Shown here one piece after another: positions 55,404-64,000 of a stretch of DNA of 64,000 nucleotides. Position numbers and translations under genes: made by a program. The DNA is from Pseudomonas helleri (GTDB lineage Bacteria; Pseudomonadota; Gammaproteobacteria; Pseudomonadales; Pseudomonadaceae), in NCBI RefSeq assembly GCF_009600315.1, contig NZ_WIWC01000006.1, positions 114,187 through 178,186 of the forward strand, written 5' to 3'. The number at the start of each line of letters is the position of its first letter. Positions within the stretch are counted from its first letter, which is position 1. The notes under the pieces were generated by a model, which was not told the origin of the DNA, searched no databases, and saw nothing but the letters and a program-made list of their open reading frames with translations.

Positions 55404-55599
55404 CGCTGTTCTCCTGGGTATTTAATAAATAAAACGGAACGGAAAAAAGGCGAGCATTTTCCCTCACCCACTGCCGCTGGGCAATGACAGATAGTCGCTT
55501 GAGGCGTTTTTCCTGTGCTTAACCGTTCCACCTGTTAAGGATCGGACATTTCATTTCGTTATTTCACTCACGTAACCCGACAAACGCGCCCTCTACCCA

Positions 55600-55625
55600 T
55601 CAATATCAAAAAGTTTTGATATTGA
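55600..55625. promoter_or_regulatory. Perfect palindrome, candidate operator for the ArsR-type regulator
   Basis: TCAATATCAAAA and TTTTGATATTGA form perfect 12-base arms around AG, 39 bases before the start of the ArsR-methyltransferase gene. ArsR-type repressors bind such A+T-rich palindromes, so autoregulation and control of metK are likely. This is a protein site rather than an RNA terminator: no T-run follows. Confidence 0.7.
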
Positions 55626-55664
55626 ACTTGCGAGCGGCGAACCGGGTAACTAGACTGCGGCCCC

Positions 55665-56660
55665 ATGAACCTACGCGTACCTTCAATCCGTCATGACGAT
55701 TGCGATGAGCTTTCCGCCCTGTGCAAGGCCGGTGGCGACCCGTTACGACTGAATGTACTGCGTGCACTGGCCAACGATTCGTTCGGCGTGCTGGAACTGA
55801 CACACATTTTTGCAACCGGCCAGTCCGGCATGAGCCATCACCTCAAGGTGTTGTCCCAGGCCGGGCTGGTGGCAACTCGACGCGAAGGCAACGCGATTTT
55901 TTACCGTCGCGCCCTGCCCCACACGGACCAGTTGGGCGGCAAACTGCACGCGGCCCTGCTCGAAGAAGTCGACAATCTGACCCTGCCTGCCGACGTCCTC
56001 GCACGCATTAGTGCCGTACACAGCCAACGGGCAGCGGCCAGTCAGGATTTTTTCTCGCGCATCGCCGAAAAATTTCGCGCTCAACAGGATTTGATCGCAG
56101 GTTTGCCACAGTACCGGGATAGCGTTCTGGCCTTGTTGGACAAACTGAGCTTCAACCCAGTGGCCACGGCCCTGGAAGTGGGCCCCGGGGACGGCAGTTT
56201 CTTGCCCGATCTGGCCCGTCGCTTTCATCAGGTCACGGCACTGGACAACAGCCCTGTGATGCTTGAGCTGGCCCGCCAGCTATGTGAACGCGAGTGTTTG
56301 AAGAACGTCAGCCTGATCCTGGCCGACGCGTTGCAGGATGCACAGATCCACGCCGATTGCGTCGTTGTGAACATGGTCTTGCACCATTTCGCCGCACCGG
56401 CCGAAGCACTCAGGCAACTGGCCAACCTGCTGCATCCTGGCGGTAGCCTGCTGGTAACAGAGTTGTGTAGCCATAATCAGGCGTGGGCCCGCGAAGCCTG
56501 CGGCGACCTTTGGCTTGGTTTTGAACAAGATGATCTGGCCCGTTGGGCCACCGCTGCGGGACTCGTTCCCGGGGAAAGCCTTTATATAGGCTTACGTAAT
56601 GGTTTCCAGATTCAGGTCCGCCACTTTCAGCGGCCAACTGGCGACACTCACCATCGGTAA
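55665..56660 (+). CDS. ArsR-type regulator fused to SAM methyltransferase fold, SahR-like
   Basis: A 331-residue protein: an ArsR winged helix (residues 10-85, GQSGMSHHLKVLSQAGLVATRREGN) joined to a class I methyltransferase fold (ALEVGPGDGSFLPDLARRF, residues 167-185). The metal-binding ELCVCDL motif of arsenic sensors is absent, so metals are unlikely ligands. The fold, and metK 19 bases downstream, fit a regulator that senses S-adenosylhomocysteine or SAM (SahR-type). It has no strong ribosome site. Confidence 0.78.
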   Translation: MNLRVPSIRHDDCDELSALCKAGGDPLRLNVLRALANDSFGVLELTHIFATGQSGMSHHLKVLSQAGLVATRREGNAIFYRRALPHTDQLGGKLHAALLEEVDNLTLPADVLARISAVHSQRAAASQDFFSRIAEKFRAQQDLIAGLPQYRDSVLALLDKLSFNPVATALEVGPGDGSFLPDLARRFHQVTALDNSPVMLELARQLCERECLKNVSLILADALQDAQIHADCVVVNMVLHHFAAPAEALRQLANLLHPGGSLLVTELCSHNQAWAREACGDLWLGFEQDDLARWATAAGLVPGESLYIGLRNGFQIQVRHFQRPTGDTHHR

Positions 56661-56679
56661 ATATTAGGAAACCGTCGAG

Positions 56680-57870
<1,191 letters not shown>

Positions 57871-57890
57871 GTAACCCTGCTGCACCCAAA

Positions 57891-57923
57891 AGCCCCGGAC
57901 AGGCGACTGTCCGGGGCTTTTTC
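57891..57923 (+). terminator. Intrinsic terminator of metK
   Basis: AGCCCCGGACAG-GCGA-CTGTCCGGGGCT forms a 12-pair stem followed by a T-run, 20 bases after the metK stop. Confidence 0.92.
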
Positions 57924-57945
57924 ATGCGCCCGAAATACGGCGTAA

Positions 57946-59679
<1,734 letters not shown>

Positions 59680-59747
59680 AAGCGCTTCAACCCGCAGCAT
59701 TGCCTTTTAAATCGTGTTTATTGTCATCTTTTGTCATGGAGCTCTTT

Positions 59748-60143
59748 ATGAAACTTCTTTCCCCCCTCGCCCTGTTTACTGTGTGTGGCCTGCTGGCGGC
59801 ACCGTTGATGGCTGCTGAACAGGCGCCGGAACTGACCGGTTGCGCCGCCAAGAAGCACGAAATATCTCAACAACTTGAGCAAGCTCGCGCCCACGGCAAC
59901 AGCAACCAGGTGGCGGGTCTGGAAAAAGCCCTGAGCGAAGTGGAGGCCCACTGCACCGACGCAGGTCTGAAGAAAGAGCGTGAAAACAAGGTGCTGGACG
60001 CCAAACACGAAGTCAGCAAACGCCAGGCAGACCTGGACAAAGCCATGAAAAAAGGCGATCCGGAGAAAATCGACAAGCGCAAAACCAAGTTGGCTGAGTC
60101 GCGCAAAGAACTGCAAGAAGCGTTGGATCAGCTGGATAAGTAA
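59748..60143 (+). CDS. Secreted DUF1090 protein
   Basis: A 131-residue periplasmic protein of the DUF1090 (YqjC-like) family: signal peptide to about residue 23 (LAAPLMAAE), then GCAAKKHEISQQLEQARAHGN and a long lysine/glutamate-rich coiled coil. Two cysteines, Cys32 and the Cys in VEAHCTDAG, may bond. GGAG lies before the chosen ATG; longer starts spoil the signal peptide. Function unknown. Confidence 0.8.
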   Translation: MKLLSPLALFTVCGLLAAPLMAAEQAPELTGCAAKKHEISQQLEQARAHGNSNQVAGLEKALSEVEAHCTDAGLKKERENKVLDAKHEVSKRQADLDKAMKKGDPEKIDKRKTKLAESRKELQEALDQLDK

Positions 60144-60153
60144 TGCGGTAGGG

Positions 60154-60264
60154 CCCCTCACCCCAACCCTCTCCCGGAGGGAGAGGGAGCTGATTGGCGA
60201 TGATTTCAAGTCAGCGTGCGATCAGTCCCCTCTCCCTCTGAGAGGGCTAGGGTTAGGGGCTTTT
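60154..60264. repeat. Family A inverted pair after the DUF1090 gene
   Basis: Two inverted copies in the convergent spacer between the DUF1090 gene and the cytochrome gene. Confidence 0.8.
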
Positions 60265-60278
60265 GCTTGCAGCGTCTC

Positions 60279-60725
60279 TCAATGATTACGAAATACCTTG
60301 TGGCACCCGCTGCACGTGTCTTCAACTTTTTGCACGGCGGGTGACAGGCGACTGAGGTCATAAGGCTGTACCCGACTGGCGACCACCAATTCACCGGTAG
60401 CTGCTTCCAACTGTCGGGCCAACGCCTGAAAAAGGGCCTGATTTTTCCAGACTTCATCAGTCGCGCTGGTCTGGTCAGACTCTTTGACTTCAGGGAAATG
60501 CTTCCACGGCTCCCGAGCCAAAGCATCCAGTTTGACCGCACCTTCGCTAAAACGCGGGCCATCGAACGGAACACGGCCTCGCAGCATGCCACCCAGTTCT
60601 TCACTGGTGCTGAGCATGTGTTTGAAAATCGCTTTACGCTGGCCCAACGGCGAATTGGGGTCAACCCCGCCACACGCCGATAACGTCAGGCAGGCAAGCA
60701 CTAGAACAAGCAGTCGTTTAAGCAT
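60279..60725 (-). CDS. Cytochrome c'-type lipoprotein
   Basis: A 148-residue lipoprotein (MLKRLLVLVLACLTLSAC, Cys18) with a four-helix body and one heme c site close to the C-terminus, CSGCHKVFRNH, the layout of cytochromes c'. It should sit in the periplasm, membrane-anchored. The start is set where the lipobox signal begins; the open frame upstream covers the mltA promoter. No clear ribosome site. Divergent from mltA. Confidence 0.75.
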   Translation of the reverse strand: MLKRLLVLVLACLTLSACGGVDPNSPLGQRKAIFKHMLSTSEELGGMLRGRVPFDGPRFSEGAVKLDALAREPWKHFPEVKESDQTSATDEVWKNQALFQALARQLEAATGELVVASRVQPYDLSRLSPAVQKVEDTCSGCHKVFRNH

Positions 60726-60855
60726 CAGAGTGGTTTCACGTCGTAGAAAACGGGCGCCAGTATCCTCTCGCACCCTGCAAACACCAATACCCCTATTGAA
60801 TATAGGGTTGCCTTGAAGGGAATTTAACCTCGGCAGCCTTGAAGGAATTTTGCTG

Positions 60856-61998
60856 ATGAACCTATTTTTCAAGCCGTTGGCCTGGGTCTTACCCGCCGCC
60901 CTGTTATTGGCCGGATGCAACGGCACCGACAAAGACACGGCAAAACCGGAACCCCATACCACCTACAGCAAAGCCGACTGGAACGCATTGCCTGAAGTGA
61001 CCGGTGAGGATCTGCAAAGTGGCTTTGCTTCATGGCGCAGTGCCTGTACCCGCCTTAAGGCCGATCCCAATTGGGGCAGCGTGTGCAGTGATGCTGCCAA
61101 CCTGCCCGCTAGCCCGAGCGTGGCTGAAATCAGTCAGTTTTTGCAGACGCATCTCGATGTGTACAGCCTGCGCTCAGCAGAGGGCAGCAGTGACGGGTTG
61201 ATCACCGGTTATTACGAACCGGTTTACCCCGGTAGCCTGAAGCCTACCCAAACGGCCAATGTACCGATCTACAGCGTACCGGCCGATCTGGTGGTGGTTA
61301 ATCTGGACAGCATCTACCCCGAACTGAAGGGCAAACGACTGCGCGGCCGCCTTGAAGGCCGGATTCTCAAGCCGTATGACACGGCTGAAACCATCAATAG
61401 CAAAGGCCTGAATGCCCCTGTATTAGCGTGGCTGACCGATCCGATGGACCTGCAATTTCTGCAAATTCAAGGCTCTGGCCGTGTGCAACTGGACGACGGT
61501 CGTCAGTTGAGAATTGGTTATGCGGACCAGAACGGCCATCCGTATAAACCCATTGGGCGCTGGCTGGTTGAGCAGGGCGAGCTGAAAAAAGAAGATGTGA
61601 CCATGGGCTCGATTCACGCGTGGGCAATGACTCATCCAGAACGAGTACATGAATTGCTGGCCAGCAACCCGAGCTACGTGTTCTTCACCCAAAACCCTGA
61701 CAGCAACGAGGGGCCGCGTGGCTCACTGAATGTTCCACTGACGGCGGGCTACAGCGTGGCGGTGGATCGCAAAGTCATCCCGCTGGGCAGTTTGCTCTGG
61801 CTGTCCACGACCCAGGCTGACGGCCACCCCATCGTTCGCCCTGTAGCTGCGCAGGACACCGGGGGCGCCATTGCCGGCGAAGTGCGGGCCGACTTCTTTG
61901 TCGGTACCGGCCCCGAGGCCGGGCAAATCGCAGGGGACATGAAGCAGAAGGGCAATATCTGGCTGCTGTGGCCAAAAGGCGCCGCATTGCCACAGTAG
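60856..61998 (+). CDS. mltA: Membrane-bound lytic murein transglycosylase A
   Basis: A 380-residue outer-membrane lipoprotein (LLLAGC, lipobox near residue 21) that cleaves peptidoglycan to anhydro-muropeptides. Family motifs: LITGYYEP, LQIQGSGRVQL, and the catalytic Asp in AAQDTGGAI of the 3D domain. ATG 60856 lies nine bases after AAGGA; a TTG two codons earlier is too close to it. Confidence 0.93.
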   Translation: MNLFFKPLAWVLPAALLLAGCNGTDKDTAKPEPHTTYSKADWNALPEVTGEDLQSGFASWRSACTRLKADPNWGSVCSDAANLPASPSVAEISQFLQTHLDVYSLRSAEGSSDGLITGYYEPVYPGSLKPTQTANVPIYSVPADLVVVNLDSIYPELKGKRLRGRLEGRILKPYDTAETINSKGLNAPVLAWLTDPMDLQFLQIQGSGRVQLDDGRQLRIGYADQNGHPYKPIGRWLVEQGELKKEDVTMGSIHAWAMTHPERVHELLASNPSYVFFTQNPDSNEGPRGSLNVPLTAGYSVAVDRKVIPLGSLLWLSTTQADGHPIVRPVAAQDTGGAIAGEVRADFFVGTGPEAGQIAGDMKQKGNIWLLWPKGAALPQ

Positions 61999-62015
61999 TA
62001 AAAGGGTGTGAACGA

Positions 62016-62102
62016 TGTAGTCGCTGCCAAAGGCTGCGATGGGTTGCGCAGCAACCCTATTCATGCCCTACGGCCCTATCGCAGCCTTCGGCAGCGACTA
62101 CA
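62016..62102. repeat. REP pair, family C, after mltA
   Basis: Outer arms TGTAGTCGCTGCC/GGCAGCGACTACA with an internal GGGTTGCGCAGCAACCC palindrome, between convergent genes. Confidence 0.85.
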
Positions 62103-62113
62103 GATTCATTTAT

Positions 62114-62500
62114 TCACACCGACACAAAGAAGAAGCTGACAATCAGCGCCATGCCGATAAACCACACAATGGAGCGCATCATCGCCCAGTCGGCCAGGTA
62201 GCAAATGATGTACAGCATGCGGCTGGTGATAAACAACACGGCCAGTACATCGATCGTCACTGGCTGGGCGTTGCCCACAATATCGGCAATGATCACTGCC
62301 GCGGCAAACGCGGGTGTCACTTCAAAGCTGTTGAGCTGAGCGCTATGAGCGCGCTTGGCAAACCCGTCCAGGGTTTCAAGAAAAGATCGGGGGTCGTGAT
62401 TTTGCCGAGGCCCGAATTTGCCCCCACTGAATTTCGCAATGCCGGTGCACACGTAGGGCAAGCAAAGGGCAATCAATACACACCAGAAGGCAACCGTCAT
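62114..62500 (-). CDS. MAPEG family membrane protein
   Basis: A 128-residue protein with four membrane segments and the MAPEG pattern (NHDPRSFLETLDGFAKRAHSAQLNSFE between segments one and two). Related eukaryotic proteins handle eicosanoids and glutathione; bacterial ones are mostly uncharacterised. AAGGA lies before the ATG. Divergent from queC across a 181-base spacer. Confidence 0.8.
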   Translation of the reverse strand: MTVAFWCVLIALCLPYVCTGIAKFSGGKFGPRQNHDPRSFLETLDGFAKRAHSAQLNSFEVTPAFAAAVIIADIVGNAQPVTIDVLAVLFITSRMLYIICYLADWAMMRSIVWFIGMALIVSFFFVSV

Positions 62501-62681
62501 TGGAATTTCCTTTTTAACGTTTCAGTGCGCGTAGTTTTAGCACAGTCCGTAGGACTAATCGCTATAACAGCCGGGAGCTTCCTGAAAAACGCCACTTGCT
62601 TGTACCTGCCACAACCGGGGATTAGTCTCGCTGCCTCAATAAATATCGCAGCACCCTTGAAGCAACGAACGAGCGAGCGAA

Positions 62682-63386
62682 ATGAATAAAAAAGCTGTCA
62701 TCGTATTTAGCGGCGGACAAGATTCAACAACATGCCTAGTGCATGCTATGCCACGCTTTGAAGACATTCATTGCATCACGTTTGATTACGGCCAACGCCA
62801 CCGGGCAGAGATAGAGGCTTCATTAGCGTTGTCGCGGCAACTGGGTATCACGTCACATACCGTATTAGACGTTTCCCTACTCAATGCATTAACTGTCAGC
62901 AGCCTGACACGCAGTGACCTACCTGTTCCGAACGTTAATCAGATAGAAGAAAACGGTTTACCCAATACCTTTGTGCCTGGCCGCAATATTTTATTTCTGA
63001 CCTTAGCGTCGATCTATGCCTATCAGGTGCAAGCCCACACAGTGATCACAGGTGTGTGTGAAACGGACTTCTCTGGCTACCCGGACTGCCGGGACGAATT
63101 CGTCAAATCGCTTAACCATGCGATCAAATCAGGCATGGATTACAACGTACAGATTGAAACACCGTTGATGAGATTAAACAAAGCCGAAACGTGGGCCCTG
63201 GCTGATCATTACAACCAGTTGGATTTGATACGCGAACACACGCTGACTTGTTATAACGGAATCATAGGGAGCGGGTGTGGTGACTGTGCGGCGTGTGAGC
63301 TGCGGGCCAAAGGTTTAGATGATTACCTAAAAAATAAACAGGCGGTGTGCGACAGCTTAAATAAAAAACTCTGCATGGGCTCTTAA
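62682..63386 (+). CDS. queC: 7-cyano-7-deazaguanine synthase, enterobacterial type
   Basis: A 234-residue ATP-dependent ligase making preQ0. P-loop SGGQDSTTC (residues 10-18) and zinc ligands Cys190, Cys199, Cys202, Cys205. It follows the E. coli QueC sequence pattern ([53 protein letters not shown]) rather than the usual Pseudomonas chromosomal QueC as I know it. The gene uses more A+T-rich codons than its left-hand neighbours, which suggests transfer. It may feed tRNA queuosine or DNA modification; a second, housekeeping queC is likely elsewhere. Confidence 0.88.
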   Translation: MNKKAVIVFSGGQDSTTCLVHAMPRFEDIHCITFDYGQRHRAEIEASLALSRQLGITSHTVLDVSLLNALTVSSLTRSDLPVPNVNQIEENGLPNTFVPGRNILFLTLASIYAYQVQAHTVITGVCETDFSGYPDCRDEFVKSLNHAIKSGMDYNVQIETPLMRLNKAETWALADHYNQLDLIREHTLTCYNGIIGSGCGDCAACELRAKGLDDYLKNKQAVCDSLNKKLCMGS

Positions 63387-63441
63387 AAATGAATGGTTAT
63401 CAACGTACACCCTGTGCCGAAAGCCCGCCTTCATTACATTA

Positions 63442-63951
63442 TCAATCGCCCTCAGTAAACACATACCTTTTAAAAAGCGCCCTTGCGCCATAAGCAGGCA
63501 ACACATTCACACACGCAAATGTTACCTTGATGAAGATTTGAACAATCAACATATTCACAAGAGCAGAGGTCTCCATGACGCCGTAAAACGCCAAAAAACA
63601 AAAAAGTAAACTGTCTATTATTGCCGCCACAAAACTACTAAAAAAAACTCGCAAAAATAAAAATCTTGAACGGGTCAGCGCTTTTATCTTACTCAGCAAA
63701 TAAGTATTCACATATTCAGACACTACAAAGGCAACCAATGAAGCTATCAATACAGAAAAAACATGACTTACAACTTTATTATAAGGGCTATCCAGCTCCC
63801 AGCCAGGCAATCCAGGAAGATAGGCAATACCATTAAGCATAGAGATGACCAAAGCATTGCCGAGAAACACGAACAATATAGCTCGCCTAGCAAGCCTGAG
63901 GCCATAGAACTCATTTAATATATCGGCGGCGGCAAAAACTGAGTGCAACAC
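63442..63951 (-). CDS. Queuosine precursor transporter-like (VUT/YhhQ) protein, 5' end unclear
   Basis: A 169-residue membrane protein with about five hydrophobic segments and the VUT pattern: FAAADILNEFYGLRLARR, then a late FIKVTFACVNVLPAYGARALF. Members import preQ0/preQ1 or queuine. Compared with YhhQ it lacks about 45 residues, including the first membrane segment. The GTG at 63951 is the last usable start seen, but the frame stays open to the window edge with a hydrophilic stretch, so the gene may be N-terminally truncated, frameshifted or continue outside. It faces queC and is A+T-rich. Confidence 0.65.
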   Translation of the reverse strand: MLHSVFAAADILNEFYGLRLARRAILFVFLGNALVISMLNGIAYLPGLPGWELDSPYNKVVSHVFSVLIASLVAFVVSEYVNTYLLSKIKALTRSRFLFLRVFFSSFVAAIIDSLLFCFLAFYGVMETSALVNMLIVQIFIKVTFACVNVLPAYGARALFKRYVFTEGD

Positions 63952-64000
63952 CTGACCTTTCCGGTACGGTGCTGCCCTATGTCTTATTCCGAACTCAGCG

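Noticed and set aside
62501..62681. A preQ1 riboswitch ahead of queC
   Set aside because: I looked for the compact C-rich-loop pseudoknot and did not find a convincing one in the 181-base leader.

Overview
The window looks like a chromosomal segment of a Pseudomonas species, probably of the P. fluorescens lineage. The genes read as close Pseudomonas homologues. The order dipeptidase / DUF5943 / dgcA / dgcB / etfA / etfB, then gbcA<>gbcB, and further on gbdR, sda, cbcXWV, betT<>betIBA matches the P. aeruginosa layout, as does tktA-epd-pgk-fba next to metK. Three families of intergenic palindromes typical of pseudomonad REP/BIME elements recur throughout. The species is not determined.

Layout. 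1-2.2 kb: most of a VasX-type type VI secretion (T6SS) effector, cut by the window edge. 2.6-16.1 kb: ltaE, a ZapB-like/ZapA-like pair, gbcB<>gbcA (glycine betaine to dimethylglycine), a GNAT gene, then etfB-etfA-dgcB-dgcA-DUF5943-dipeptidase on the minus strand (dimethylglycine demethylation and its electron transfer chain). 16.3-20 kb: small hypotheticals and gbdR, the AraC-type activator of this pathway. 20-24.8 kb: an accessory patch with a possible structured RNA, a DUF6124 gene behind a ribosome-site-masking hairpin, a short Rhs protein with a protease-like tip, and a DUF2515 gene followed by a tandem pair of near-identical membrane-anchored proteins. 24.8-36 kb: serine dehydratase, choline ABC transporter cbcXWV, betT, betIBA. 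Together these genes take choline to glycine betaine to dimethylglycine; the sarcosine oxidase and glyA genes of the final steps are not in the window.

36-49.5 kb: an RraA-like protein, a TldD/TldE pair, an MFS exporter, dbpA, a YhiN flavoprotein, a YccS-type membrane protein, elaA, a winged-helix gene, ygjP, a PL7 alginate lyase and a second DUF6124 gene. 49.5-58 kb: fba, a lipoprotein, pgk, epd, tktA (minus) and an ArsR-methyltransferase regulator with metK (plus). 58-64 kb: ligB, DUF1090, a cytochrome c, mltA, a MAPEG protein, then an A+T-richer end carrying an enterobacterial-type queC and a queuosine-precursor-transporter-like protein.

The most unusual signal is a dense cluster of exact DnaA boxes (TTATCCACA): eight in about 2 kb (7778-9821). 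Three sit in ungapped 36-bp repeat units in a noncoding gap and five lie inside etfB and etfA, against two in the rest of the window. This looks like an undescribed DnaA-titration, initiation-control or accessory-origin locus embedded in a catabolic cluster.
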